DNA of 64,000 bases from Verrucomicrobiota bacterium (lineage in GTDB: Bacteria; Verrucomicrobiota; Verrucomicrobiia; Opitutales; Opitutaceae), in the NCBI GenBank assembly GCA_019510185.1, contig JAEKKV010000010.1:124001-188000 (forward strand), written 5' to 3'. A program made the translations under genes and the position numbers. Positions within the stretch are counted from its first letter, which is position 1. The number at the start of each line of letters is the position of its first letter. Under the pieces are notes generated by a model. It ran no database searches. It worked only from the letters and a program-made list of their open reading frames with translations, and was not told where the DNA came from. Shown here one piece after another: positions 17,039-26,578 of this stretch.

Positions 17039-17985
17039 ATCTTTTATTGGCCTCGGGACAGCGTGTTCGCGCCATGCCGATCCGCCGCTCGCCGATGCCG
17101 TCCTTTATTTCGAGCCAGGTGGCGGATGCGCGGCGTTTTTACCTGGATCCCCTGTTCGCTTCGGGTGGCGATTTGATGGTGGTGTGCGGCGGGTGGGAGC
17201 GATGCTCGGCGGACTATCAAATCCGGCGCGAACGGTTTCCCTATCTGACGTTGGAGCTGGTGGCGGGCGGGAGCGGTTCGCTGGAAATGGACGGACGATC
17301 GCAGGCGATTTCCCGAGGCACGGTATTCGCCTACGGCCCCGGGGTGCGGCATGTGATCACCACGGATCCGCAGGACCGATTGTCCAAGTACTTCGTCAAC
17401 TTTTCCGGAAGGAGCGCATTGACGGCGATGCGGGCGGCGGGGCTGGCTCCGGGAGCCTGCCATGCGGTGATGGCGGTGGACGAGGTGCAGGCGGTTTTTG
17501 AGCAGTTGCTCGTGACCGGCCGGCGGGGTACGAAGGCGGCGGGGCGGATCGCGGCTTTGCAGGTGGAGATTCTCCTGCTGATGATCGCCGAGGCGCGGGT
17601 ACCCGCGGCGACGCGGACGCAGCAGGCCTTTCAAACATTCACCCGTTGCCGGGCTTATTTGGAGGAACACTACCTGACGGTGGGAACGGCGGAGGAGGCG
17701 GCGGACGCCTGCCATGTCGCACCGGCTTACCTGAGCCGGTTGTTCATGCGATTTGCTGGACAGACGCCTTATCGATTTTTGATGCGATTAAAAATGAATC
17801 ATGCCGCGACGCTACTGGAGGAGGGGCGGCTGATCGTTCGGGAAGTGGCGGACGTTTTCCGGATGGATCCGTTTCATTTTTCCCGGGCGTTCAAGCGGGT
17901 GCACGGGCTCTCGCCGATGGGTTTTTTGAAGACGCGGCAGGAGCTCGACGACGTGGCTGCACCGGCGCTCAAAAGCCGGCGATGA
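17005..17985 (+). CDS. AraC-family regulator, likely of the L-sugar operon
   Basis: A DNA-binding activator of up to 326 residues. The N-terminal cupin sensing domain includes YLTLELVAGGSGSLEMDG and YGPGVRHVI. The C-terminal helix-turn-helix pair includes ADACHVAPAYLSRLF and VREVADVFRMDPFHFSRAFK with GLSPMGFLK. It is divergent from the mutarotase gene with 50 bases between the longest reading frames. The first ATG (17005) lies inside a tandem repeat that looks like an operator, so a later ATG such as 17074 (MPIRRSPMPSF) may be the real start. The neighbouring operon is the likely target, with L-galactose or L-fucose as effector. Confidence 0.85.
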   Translation: MAVLAQRMSILDLLLASGQRVRAMPIRRSPMPSFISSQVADARRFYLDPLFASGGDLMVVCGGWERCSADYQIRRERFPYLTLELVAGGSGSLEMDGRSQAISRGTVFAYGPGVRHVITTDPQDRLSKYFVNFSGRSALTAMRAAGLAPGACHAVMAVDEVQAVFEQLLVTGRRGTKAAGRIAALQVEILLLMIAEARVPAATRTQQAFQTFTRCRAYLEEHYLTVGTAEEAADACHVAPAYLSRLFMRFAGQTPYRFLMRLKMNHAATLLEEGRLIVREVADVFRMDPFHFSRAFKRVHGLSPMGFLKTRQELDDVAAPALKSRR

Positions 17986-18016
17986 TCGCGAAGCGGATTG
18001 TCGCGGGTTGGTGCCG

Positions 18017-19312
18017 TTATACGAAGGAGCGTCCGGGCGTGCCGCCGGAAACACGCGCGGAGAGGACGTCGCGCTCGTAGCGCCGCACGTCCTCAAGCCA
18101 GGCTGCGCCCACAGGGACATTTTGCCGGCGGCAGTGCTCGTCCCACACCGCGCCGAACGGCAGCGATTTCAATTCTTCCAGCAGCGCCAGTCGCGTTGTG
18201 AGATCGCCCGCGGTTTCGCACTCCCGTAGTTTTGCCGCGGGTTCGAGCAGGGCGAGGAGAAGGGCCTTGAGCGTGCTGCGTGATCCGATCACCCACGCGG
18301 CAACGCGATTGATGCTCGCATCGAAGAAATCGAGGCCGATGTGCGTGCGCGGGAGGAATCCGCCGCGTACGACCTCCTCCATGACGGCGCGCGTGGGATC
18401 GTCGAGCAGCACGACGTGATCGCTGTCCCATCGCACGCCGCGCGAGACGTGCAGGAGCAGGCCCGGGACAAACTGAAGCACGGAGGAAATTTTGTCGGCG
18501 AGCGACTCGGTGGGGTGGAAGTGGCCCGCGTCGAGGCAGACGAGCTTCTGGCGTGCGACCGCGTAGCCGAGATAGAATTCGTGCGAGCCGACCACGTAGC
18601 TTTCGCTCCCGATGCCGAAAAGTTTTGATTCGACGGCGTCGAGGTTGAGCGCGGGATCGATGGGTTCCGCGAAGATTTCATCCAGCGAGGCGGCGAGGCG
18701 CTCGCGCGGTGCTTTGCGGTCGGCGGGAAGATCCTTGGAACCATCGGGAATCCAGAAATTCGTCACCGCCGTGGAGCCCAACTGGCGCGCGGCTTCGGCG
18801 GCGATGCGGCGGCAGGTGATGCCGTGTTCGATCCAGTAGCGGCGTACGCCGGCGTCGCGGTGGGAGAGCGTGAACCCATCGGCTGCGAGCGGGTGGGCGA
18901 AATAGGTCGGATTGAAGTCGAGAGCCAGGCCGCGCGCCTTGCACCAGTCCACCCAGCCTTGGAAATGCTCGATTCCGTAATCGGTGCGCTCGACCTTGCG
19001 GCCGTGAAGTTCGGCGTAGCAGGCGTGGAGGTTCAGTCGGTGCCGGCCGGGAATCAGCGCGAGCGCCTGATCGAGGTCGGCGCGAAGTTCCTCGGGAGAG
19101 CGGGCCTTGCCCGGATAAGAGCCGGTCACGGCCAGGCCACCGCCCAGACTGCCGTCGGCCGACGTCTCGAACCCGCCGACGTCGTCGCCCTGCCAGCAGT
19201 GAAGCGAGAGCGGTATCGCGGCGAGCGCCTGCAAGGCTGCCTCGGTGTCCACGCCCAGCTCGGCGTAGCGTTCGCGGGCCAGGAGGTAGGCGCGTTCGAT
19301 ATTCGTTCCCAT
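18017..19312 (-). CDS. rhaA: L-rhamnose isomerase
   Basis: A cytosolic metal-dependent TIM-barrel isomerase converting L-rhamnose to L-rhamnulose. The 431-residue product is slightly longer than E. coli RhaA (419). Family segments include [67 protein letters not shown] and [14 protein letters not shown], carrying the metal-binding Glu, Asp and His residues. The ATG at 19312 is used; a TTG lies nine bases upstream. It starts five bases after the rhaT stop, so the two are cotranscribed. No rhaB kinase or rhaD aldolase lies in the window. Confidence 0.95.
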   Translation of the reverse strand: MGTNIERAYLLARERYAELGVDTEAALQALAAIPLSLHCWQGDDVGGFETSADGSLGGGLAVTGSYPGKARSPEELRADLDQALALIPGRHRLNLHACYAELHGRKVERTDYGIEHFQGWVDWCKARGLALDFNPTYFAHPLAADGFTLSHRDAGVRRYWIEHGITCRRIAAEAARQLGSTAVTNFWIPDGSKDLPADRKAPRERLAASLDEIFAEPIDPALNLDAVESKLFGIGSESYVVGSHEFYLGYAVARQKLVCLDAGHFHPTESLADKISSVLQFVPGLLLHVSRGVRWDSDHVVLLDDPTRAVMEEVVRGGFLPRTHIGLDFFDASINRVAAWVIGSRSTLKALLLALLEPAAKLRECETAGDLTTRLALLEELKSLPFGAVWDEHCRRQNVPVGAAWLEDVRRYERDVLSARVSGGTPGRSFV

Positions 19313-19317
19313 AAAAA

Positions 19318-20484
19318 TCAATGGCCGGCGCCGAGGTAGTTACCGTAGCCCACGATTGCGGTGGAGCTGACGAGCATGGCGAGGCCGATAGCAATGAGGA
19401 CGTGGGTACGAAGCCCGGTGCCCTTCCATTCGTGGAGTACGATGCCCCATAGCGTGCTGAAAATGATGATACTGGCCATATGGAGCGTCCAGCTGGAGAA
19501 CTCGTATTTGCCCATTCGCGTCTGGCCCATGCTATAGAAGAAAAACTGGAGGTACCACGTGACGCCGGCGAGGGCGGAGAAGAGATAGTTGCGGAGGAGT
19601 GGTGCGGGGCCGACGCGGGTCGAGGCGACGGAGGTGGTTCGGATGGATTTTTCCTCCGGAGCTGCGGAAAGCATGAGGCCTTCGGCGGCGCTGATCTCGG
19701 CGACAGCGGTCCGGGGCAGGTTGATGTATTCGTGTGCGCTGCGGTTGCGGAGATTGAGCACGACGCACCAAACGAAATTGGTGGCGAAGCCGCCCCAGAG
19801 GACGACGACGAGGACGGGGAGGTTCTGCCAAAGGTCGCTGCGGCCATGGGCGAGGAGGGAGGACTTCGTCAGATCCGCAAGGGGCTTGCCGGCGGCGAGC
19901 CCGTAGGCGAAGCAGGAGCTCATGACACCGGAAAAGGTGGCCACGAGCATGCCCTTGCCGAAGTTGAATTCCTTGACGGTGGCCGCCTTCTGCTCGGAGG
20001 AGAGTTCCTTTTCTTTGGACATGCCGGCCAGTCCGCTGACGCCGATGCCGAGGAGACAGGCGAGAACGCCGGCGAGAATGACAAGGCCCGAAGGGGTGCC
20101 GGAAATTTTTCCGAGCTCTCCGGCGAAGAGGGGCGGAACGAGGGTGCCGAAGGCGGCGCAGAAGCCGAGGGCGACGGCCATGCCGAGCGCGATCCCGAGA
20201 TAACGCATGGTGAGGCCAAAGGTGAGGCCGCCGACGCCCCACATGGCGCCAAAGAAAACCGCCCAGCCGAGCGATTTTCCTGGAGCGGAAGCGATAAGAT
20301 CCCAGAGGCCGGGCACGAGGCAGACGGCGAGAGTGACCGGGGCGATGATCCAGCTGAAGAAGCCGCCGACGAGCCAGTAGGTTTCCCACGACCATTTGCG
20401 AACGGCGCGGTAAGGGATGTAGAAACTGGCGGAGGCGAGGCCGCCAAGCCAATGGTAGAAGACGCCGAGGAGGGGGTTGCTCAT
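19318..20484 (-). CDS. rhaT: L-rhamnose/proton symporter
   Basis: An inner-membrane permease of the drug/metabolite transporter superfamily importing L-rhamnose (and lyxose in E. coli). The 388-residue protein begins [20 protein letters not shown] and shows about ten hydrophobic segments, including the RhaT hallmarks [38 protein letters not shown] and [19 protein letters not shown]. It is longer than the 344-residue E. coli protein because of a soluble loop rich in Ser/Glu near residue 250. It is divergent from an AraC regulator and is followed after five bases by rhaA. Confidence 0.94.
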   Translation of the reverse strand: MSNPLLGVFYHWLGGLASASFYIPYRAVRKWSWETYWLVGGFFSWIIAPVTLAVCLVPGLWDLIASAPGKSLGWAVFFGAMWGVGGLTFGLTMRYLGIALGMAVALGFCAAFGTLVPPLFAGELGKISGTPSGLVILAGVLACLLGIGVSGLAGMSKEKELSSEQKAATVKEFNFGKGMLVATFSGVMSSCFAYGLAAGKPLADLTKSSLLAHGRSDLWQNLPVLVVVLWGGFATNFVWCVVLNLRNRSAHEYINLPRTAVAEISAAEGLMLSAAPEEKSIRTTSVASTRVGPAPLLRNYLFSALAGVTWYLQFFFYSMGQTRMGKYEFSSWTLHMASIIIFSTLWGIVLHEWKGTGLRTHVLIAIGLAMLVSSTAIVGYGNYLGAGH

Positions 20485-20595
20485 GTGCGAAAAAGAGAAG
20501 GGCGGGGCCGTGGGGGAGGTCGACCGGCAGCAAGCACGAGAATAACAGAGGACGTACTGGACTGAATCGGGAGAATGATCATTAGAATATGGAAA

Positions 20596-21501
20596 ATGAC
20601 CCTTATTTCCGAGAACTATCATCGCTACTTTCCTTTGTCCGCAGAGGCGGGGCGCTGGGGGTTGGAAATGACATCCTGCGGAATGGCGCGAACAGCGGCG
20701 GGTGTGAATTATCCGCCGGAAAAGCATCCGGCGGATCACCACTTCGACTGGAAGCGGGGCCGGGTACTGGATGCGTTGCAGATCGTGTTGATCACGGAGG
20801 GGCGAGGATGGTTGGAGACGCGCGAAACGGGACGAACTCGCGTTGACGCCGGCATGGCGTTTTTGCTCCTGCCCGGCGTATGGCACCGTTACCGTCCGGA
20901 TCCGAGGACAGGATGGCTGGAGGCCTGGATCGAGTTGCGGGGGGCGGTGGTGGACCGGCTGCTGGACGGGAGGATTTTTTCAGCGAAAGACATCCTGCGC
21001 CGCGGTGCGATCGAGGCGGGATTGGAGGAGGTTTTGGAGCGGGTGCGCCGGCGGGTGAAGAAGGGGCCGGCGGGTTTTCAGCCGGAGCTGGCGGCGGCCG
21101 GGCTGCAGGCGTTGGCGATCTGCGCGCAAATGGCGACGGAGCGGTCGGGACCGTCACGGATCCAGCGAGCGGTGGGTGAAGCGGAGCGGTATTTGTCGGA
21201 GCATCACGCCGAACCGGTGAACATGGAGGCGCTGGCGAGACGGCTGGGGGTGGCGTATTCGCATTTTCGCCGGGCCTTTCGGGCGCAGACGGGGTCCGCG
21301 CCTTGGAAATACGTGGTGCACTTGCGGCTGACGCGGGCAAGGCGGCTGCTGGCGTCGAGCGATGCGAAGCTGGACGACGTGGCGGCGCGGGTGGGGTTCA
21401 GCTCGGGGTTCCACCTGTCCGCTGCGTTCAAGCAGGCCTATGGGCAGTCGCCGCAGTTTTGGCGCAGGAGTTTGGAGCGAGGAGCGGACAGCGGCGGCTG
21501 A
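20596..21501 (+). CDS. AraC-family regulator, likely of rhaTA
   Basis: A putative activator of about 301 residues with an N-terminal cupin domain (LITEGRGWLETRETGRTRV, LLLPGVWHRYRP) and two C-terminal helix-turn-helix units (LARRLGVAYSHFRRAF and LDDVAARVGFSSGFHLSAAF). The ATG at 20596 is chosen; an ATG at 20575 lies within the palindrome AATGATCATT (20574-20583). It is divergent from rhaT, which suggests control of rhaTA by L-rhamnose, as with RhaR/RhaS. The gene end converges on the GH51 gene across a strong hairpin. Confidence 0.87.
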   Translation: MTLISENYHRYFPLSAEAGRWGLEMTSCGMARTAAGVNYPPEKHPADHHFDWKRGRVLDALQIVLITEGRGWLETRETGRTRVDAGMAFLLLPGVWHRYRPDPRTGWLEAWIELRGAVVDRLLDGRIFSAKDILRRGAIEAGLEEVLERVRRRVKKGPAGFQPELAAAGLQALAICAQMATERSGPSRIQRAVGEAERYLSEHHAEPVNMEALARRLGVAYSHFRRAFRAQTGSAPWKYVVHLRLTRARRLLASSDAKLDDVAARVGFSSGFHLSAAFKQAYGQSPQFWRRSLERGADSGG

Positions 21502-21527
21502 CAGGGCCTTGGGCGGCAGCCGGGGAT

Positions 21528-21564
21528 CTGCCGTGGCGTTGCGGGCTGGCCGCCGCCACGGCAG
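21528..21564. terminator. Hairpin between convergent regulator and GH51 genes
   Basis: CTGCCGTGGCG (21528-21538) pairs perfectly with CGCCACGGCAG (21554-21564), an 11-bp GC-rich stem with a 15-base loop. Its place between two gene ends facing each other fits a bidirectional terminator, although flanking T-runs are short. Confidence 0.55.
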
Positions 21565-21589
21565 GAAGAATCGGCAAGGGCGCCGTTTA

Positions 21590-23638
21590 TTATTTCGACC
21601 AGCGCAACACGGTCACGGAATACGGTGGGAGCACGCGGCTGTACTTTGCACCGAGCACGGGTAGCGCGCTGATCTTGGGCGAAATTTTATTCGGTTGGGC
21701 GAAGGAGTTTTCGTCGGTTGGCGATTCGGCCGACAATTCGATGCAGGTGCCCCGCGGGTATTTTCGGATCGGGCCCGCGATGGTGATGTTCAGGTTTTCG
21801 GGAGCCGCGCCGCGGTTGATCACCTTTAGAATCAAGTCCCCGGTGTCTTTTCTCAGTCCCGCGGAGACGAAGAGCATCGTGTCCCCCTTGTCGGACTTCG
21901 GCAGGGAGACCGGCAGCGTCACGTCGGGCCGGTTTCCGGCGAACATCCGCTGCACGTGGTAGCTGGGCGTGCCGTAGCAGCGGGTGCTGTCGAAGACGAT
22001 GGCGTCCGGTTTCCATTTCTCCCATTGCGGATTCGTGAACAGCGGGGCGTAGGAACTCATGAGCACTGCGTCCGCGTTGCGTTCGAGACCCGTGAGAAAG
22101 GCCGCCTCGGCCATCGCGGCAAGCATGTTGCCATGGCCGGCGTCCTTCTTGACCGCGTATTCGCCGAGATAGAGCTTCGGTTTCGCGCGGTCGTAATGGT
22201 CATAGAGCGTCGCCGCCTTGAAGAACCAGTTGGAGTCTTCGTAATAATGTTCATCCACCACATCGGCGGGTGCGTTCGGCTCGGTGTGGATGTTGGCGAT
22301 GGTGATGATGTCCGGGTGGGCTGCCTTGATGCGTTCCTGAAATGCTTTGTAACGTGGCAGGTAGTCCGCGCGGGTGCCGCCGCCCCACGAGTAGCCCATG
22401 CCGTTCTCGTTGCCGATCTCGACGTATTTCAAATTAAACGGCGCGGGATGACCCTGCTTGGCCCGCAACGAGCCCCAGCGGGAGGTCACCGGCCCGTTGG
22501 CGTATTCGATGGCATCGAGCACGTCTTGAATCCATGGCTCCAGCTGGTCGGCCGGCACGAAATCCTTTTCCGCCATGCCGACGTGGGCGACATAGAGCGG
22601 TTCCGCGCCCAGATCCTCGGCCAGCTGCAAGTATTCATGGAAGCCCAGTCCGTTGGTGGAGCGATAGCCCCAGATATTCCAGGAGCCCCGGCGCTCGGCC
22701 ACGTCACCGAGGGTTTCCTTCCAGCGCCAGGCGTCCGCCAGGATGTGGCCCTCGGAAAACGAGCCGCCCGGGAAGCGCAGCAGGCCCGGCTTCATGTCGG
22801 CCATCATTTGCGCGAGATCGGAACGCAGGCCGCGGTTCTTCCATGTGTCGCGCGGAAACAGGGAAACCATGTCGACCCAGAGCGTGCCGGGGGCGTCCAC
22901 CGAGAGGACAAGCCGCGCATCTACCTCGCGCTTTCCGGGCTCAAGCAGGAGTTCGAACTTTTTCCACTCCTTGCCGATGCCGGTCACCCGGCCTCGCGCG
23001 AGGACCTCGCCGGATTGAGTCTCGAGCGAAACGTCCAGCGCGGGCGCAGAGCTCTCCGCGCGTGCATAAACGCTGAAGCGGTAGGCCGTGCCGCTTTCCA
23101 CAGCGAGACCGTTCGCGGGATTCCGCTGGGCCGCGGCGAACTTCTCCTGCCACGCGGCCGATGTTTCCGGTCCCTTGATGGTGGCGGGGAGGCCCTTGAA
23201 TCCCTGGTTGAAAACGCCGGCGCGGCCGCCACCGGTTTTTTCGACATGGATTTTAAGGCTCGTCGGATTGCTGCTATTGAGCGGAGTCGATCGGTCCAGC
23301 TCGAAGGTCGCCACGGCGTTCGCGTTCGTCAGCGGCGTCCATGCGATCAGTTGTGAATTGTCCTCGAACGAGCGGTTTTGCACCATCTCGGCGTAGAGAC
23401 CGCCGTCGCCGGCGCGGTTGATGTCCTCGAAGAACGCACCGTAAAGCGTGGGGCTTACGGCCACTCCCGGCTTGTCCAGAGACAGGGCAAGCTCGGCGGC
23501 AAAAGCGCAATTCATCGCGCAAGCGGCGAGCAACGCGAACAGAGGACGAACGAGGGGGGATCGTCCTCGCGGCGCAGACGTCGGACGAGCCGGGCGTTGA
23601 ACGGTGCAACAGCAGGAATGCGACGAGTCGGAATACAT
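21590..23638 (-). CDS. Exported GH51-type alpha-L-arabinofuranosidase
   Basis: An exported 682-residue enzyme expected to release alpha-L-arabinofuranosyl groups from arabinan or arabinoxylan side chains. The start at 23638 gives a long, arginine-containing signal segment ending near NCAFAAE. The mature N-terminus LALSLDKPGVAVSPTLYGAFF.. and GLYAEMVQNRSFE are GH51 signatures, followed by a carbohydrate-binding-like beta-sandwich (about residues 85-230). The barrel carries the acid/base Glu in KYVEIGNENG and the nucleophile Glu in LYLGEYAV. It ends with a beta-sandwich domain. It lies 223 bases after the GH2 gene on the same strand; transcription may be shared. Confidence 0.92.
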   Translation of the reverse strand: MYSDSSHSCCCTVQRPARPTSAPRGRSPLVRPLFALLAACAMNCAFAAELALSLDKPGVAVSPTLYGAFFEDINRAGDGGLYAEMVQNRSFEDNSQLIAWTPLTNANAVATFELDRSTPLNSSNPTSLKIHVEKTGGGRAGVFNQGFKGLPATIKGPETSAAWQEKFAAAQRNPANGLAVESGTAYRFSVYARAESSAPALDVSLETQSGEVLARGRVTGIGKEWKKFELLLEPGKREVDARLVLSVDAPGTLWVDMVSLFPRDTWKNRGLRSDLAQMMADMKPGLLRFPGGSFSEGHILADAWRWKETLGDVAERRGSWNIWGYRSTNGLGFHEYLQLAEDLGAEPLYVAHVGMAEKDFVPADQLEPWIQDVLDAIEYANGPVTSRWGSLRAKQGHPAPFNLKYVEIGNENGMGYSWGGGTRADYLPRYKAFQERIKAAHPDIITIANIHTEPNAPADVVDEHYYEDSNWFFKAATLYDHYDRAKPKLYLGEYAVKKDAGHGNMLAAMAEAAFLTGLERNADAVLMSSYAPLFTNPQWEKWKPDAIVFDSTRCYGTPSYHVQRMFAGNRPDVTLPVSLPKSDKGDTMLFVSAGLRKDTGDLILKVINRGAAPENLNITIAGPIRKYPRGTCIELSAESPTDENSFAQPNKISPKISALPVLGAKYSRVLPPYSVTVLRWSK

Positions 23639-23861
23639 GGCGTTAATGGTTTTGGGCTCCCAAAAGGTTCGGAGTATTTGAATCGACGTGCGCAGCGGCA
23701 AGTCTGCGGAAAACGATTCAGGGGCCAGCGTGTACCGGCCAGGCGCTACGATCCAGCCGATATAAAACGGGCAGTGTTCATCGAGCTGACAACCCGCAGG
23801 GCTGCGCGTCCAATCACCGGGATTCCCCCGAGTGGCCAATAGGACGGCGCAGCCGGAAACT

Positions 23862-26483
23862 TTATTGGGAGAGATGGCCTGTGGCGGTCAGCTCGGAAAT
23901 CGCGGCGGGTTTTCCGTCGGGTGTGCCGGTGAAGGTCACGCGCACGAAACGTCCCGTCGCGCCGGACGCGGTGGCGTCGGTCCGGGTCTTTGCGGTCGCT
24001 GCGGACTGGGTCTGATTGACGGCGAGTTTCCAATTTTCGCCGTCATCGGAGACCTCGACGCGATAGCCGTAATTGCCGGCTTCGGGAAACGAGAGCGTGA
24101 TTTTTTCCAGGGTGACAACGCGTTCGAGGTCCACCTGCCACCAGGCATTTGCCGCCGTCGCCGCCTGCCAAAAGGTGGCGGGATTGCCGTCGTTGGCGGC
24201 GGAAGCGATGTGGCCGGGCGCCTCGCTGCTGGCGCGCGTGGGGTTTTCCCGGCCGTATCCGACCGCGACTTGCGTGGCGGCGACCGTTGTCGGCTGGCCT
24301 TCGAAGCGCTGGTAAGGGCGCGGTTGCACGGCCGGAGTTTGGCCGGGCACGAAGAGCGGGGATCCGGTGGACACGATTTTGATGGTAGCATCGCGCAGAC
24401 CGGGCGAGGTGGCGCGGATCACGGTCTCGCCGCCATGATAGGAGCGGAACTCGATGGCGGCCTGGCCGTCGCGAATGGCGATGTCGGACTGCGGCTCGAA
24501 GGTGATGGACGGTCCGGTGGGAAATTCACCGGGGCCGGATTCGATGGCCAAGGTGACCGCGGGGGAGTTACTCAACGGCTTGCCGGCGGCGTCGAGGACG
24601 GTCACGACGAGCTGGGTATCATCGGTTCCGTCCACGCCCTTGAGCGTGGTTTTGTCGGCGGTGAGGCGGAGCGCGGCGGGCGTGCCTTGGCGGGGCCACT
24701 CGGGCGGGGGAATTTTGGCGTATTCGTTGCGATACCAATACCAAGAACGCTTGGGCAGACGGAAGTAGTCAATCAGGCCCATGGCGCCGAATTTGCGTCC
24801 GGCGATGCTGCCATGGTCGAAGCCGGCCCAGATCGATTCGCCGCTGCGCCACGGGAAGCGCCAGGGGTAAGGTTTGGTTTTATCGAGGCCGGGGGTGGTG
24901 AGAAGGTCGCCCCAGCCCGGCGCGTAGTTGCCCGGGCGGTCGGCGCTGACGGAGCTGTATTCGCTGACGACACTGGGTACGCCGGTGTTTATGAAAAGAC
25001 GCGCGCCGTCGCCGTTCTGGCCGGCCACATCGCCAAGCTTGTCGATGTCGCCGCGTTGCGCGCCGCCGATGGCCGCCGGTCGCGTGGGGTCGAGTTCGTG
25101 CGAATACGCCACCAGTTGTTTGAGGAATTCACGCACCTTCGGCATGACGCTCTTTTCGGAGAAGAACGGCTCGTTGCTCATGCTCCAGACGATGATGGAC
25201 GGATGATTGCGATGGATGCGGATCATGTCGCGGAGGCTCGCCTTCACGCTTTCCTCGAAAGGTTTCTCGTCCTCGGGCTTCACCGGATAGGCGCTGCAAT
25301 TCCAATAGCCGTCGCCCTTGAAGCCGCCCGTGCCCCAGAAGCAGTTTTCCGACCAGAAAAGCATGCCGAGACGGTCGCAGGCATCGGCAAACGCGGGGGC
25401 GTGCGGGTAGTGCGAGCCGCGGATGAAGTCGAAGCCCGCGTCCTTGATCAGCTTCACGTCGCGAGCCGCGCCCGCGCTTGTCACCGCGTCGCCCCAGCCG
25501 GCGTGGTCTTGGTGGACATTGGCGCCTTTGAAATAGTGGTGCTTGCCGTTAAGAAAAAAGCCCCGGTCGGCCGTCCACTCGATCCAGCGGAAGCCGAACG
25601 GCGTTTCAAAACGGTCCGACGATTTTTGTCCGTCGAAAACGGTGCTCACGACGCGGTAGAGCGTGGGGGTCTCGGGCGACCACAGCTGCGGATTCGGAAT
25701 CGCCGCGCTCGTCTGGTCGAACGTCACGGTCTGGGCGGGGGCAATCGTCCGGGTCGAGCTCATGCTTGCGACGACCTTGCCCGACGGATCGAGCACTTCG
25801 GTGCGCAGGCCGCAGCTCTTCTCCGCGGCCGATTGGTTGATGACCTCGGTTTTGACGTTAACCGTGCCGGCGGCCGCGGACAATTTCGGTGTCGTCACGA
25901 ACGTGCCATACCACGCGACATGCAGGGGGGCGGCCGAGACCAGCCACACGTTGCGGTAAATGCCGCCGCTGAACACGTGTTCGCCGGCGCGGGGAGCGAG
26001 GCGAGCGTCCCAGAGATTGTTGAGCCGGACAGCCACGACGTTGTCGCCGGGTTTGGCCGCCGCGGTGATATCGAGGGAGAAACCGGTGTAACCGCCGCGA
26101 TGGCGGCCGACGGACGCGCCGTTGACGAACACTTCGGCATCCTGGAAGGCCGCCTCGAATTCGAGGAACAGCCGCCGGTCCGCCCAGGCGGCGGGGACTG
26201 AAAAATGTTTCCGGTACCAGCCGTAGCCGATGTAGAATTTTGAATTCGCGGCGAAATAGGGCAGGCTGAACGAATGGGGCAGGCCGACCGCCGACCAGGA
26301 GGCGTCGGGGAAATCCGGCGCCTCCGCGCCCTTCGCATCGTCGAGGATGAACCGCCAGTCGCGGTTGAAGTTCAGGACTTGGCGGGAAGCGGCCGCGGCC
26401 GGTTCCTGGGCGGCTGCTTCAAAGAAAGCGAGGCCAAGGCAGACTGCCGGCAGAAGACGCAGGAGAAGGGAGGAAAGACGCAT
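23862..26483 (-). CDS. Exported GH2 glycosidase with C-terminal discoidin domain
   Basis: An 873-residue exported hydrolase, beta-galactosidase-like. After a signal peptide ending near FFEAAAQ come the sugar-binding jelly roll (VLNFNRDWRFILDD...ASWSAVGLPHSF), the immunoglobulin-like domain and the catalytic barrel. The acid/base Glu is in IIVWSMSNEPFFSE and the nucleophile is likely in VVSEYSSVS. A domain near residues 600-720 (LRLTADKTTLKGVDGTDDT) is invasin/Big-like, and the last 140 residues form a F5/8 type C (CBM32-like) domain (ASSEAPGHIASAANDGNPAT). It could cleave beta-galactosides, beta-mannosides or glucuronides; the exact substrate is not visible. It lies between GH51 and GH95 on one strand. 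Confidence 0.9.
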   Translation of the reverse strand: MRLSSLLLRLLPAVCLGLAFFEAAAQEPAAAASRQVLNFNRDWRFILDDAKGAEAPDFPDASWSAVGLPHSFSLPYFAANSKFYIGYGWYRKHFSVPAAWADRRLFLEFEAAFQDAEVFVNGASVGRHRGGYTGFSLDITAAAKPGDNVVAVRLNNLWDARLAPRAGEHVFSGGIYRNVWLVSAAPLHVAWYGTFVTTPKLSAAAGTVNVKTEVINQSAAEKSCGLRTEVLDPSGKVVASMSSTRTIAPAQTVTFDQTSAAIPNPQLWSPETPTLYRVVSTVFDGQKSSDRFETPFGFRWIEWTADRGFFLNGKHHYFKGANVHQDHAGWGDAVTSAGAARDVKLIKDAGFDFIRGSHYPHAPAFADACDRLGMLFWSENCFWGTGGFKGDGYWNCSAYPVKPEDEKPFEESVKASLRDMIRIHRNHPSIIVWSMSNEPFFSEKSVMPKVREFLKQLVAYSHELDPTRPAAIGGAQRGDIDKLGDVAGQNGDGARLFINTGVPSVVSEYSSVSADRPGNYAPGWGDLLTTPGLDKTKPYPWRFPWRSGESIWAGFDHGSIAGRKFGAMGLIDYFRLPKRSWYWYRNEYAKIPPPEWPRQGTPAALRLTADKTTLKGVDGTDDTQLVVTVLDAAGKPLSNSPAVTLAIESGPGEFPTGPSITFEPQSDIAIRDGQAAIEFRSYHGGETVIRATSPGLRDATIKIVSTGSPLFVPGQTPAVQPRPYQRFEGQPTTVAATQVAVGYGRENPTRASSEAPGHIASAANDGNPATFWQAATAANAWWQVDLERVVTLEKITLSFPEAGNYGYRVEVSDDGENWKLAVNQTQSAATAKTRTDATASGATGRFVRVTFTGTPDGKPAAISELTATGHLSQ

Positions 26484-26578
26484 GGGGAGGAAGAAGCACG
26501 GTGCCGGGTTGGCGCCGCGGTTTGAAGAGGTAGGGAAGAAGGCCGCTGCGGGTGAACGGCGTTGCGCACGGACGATTT

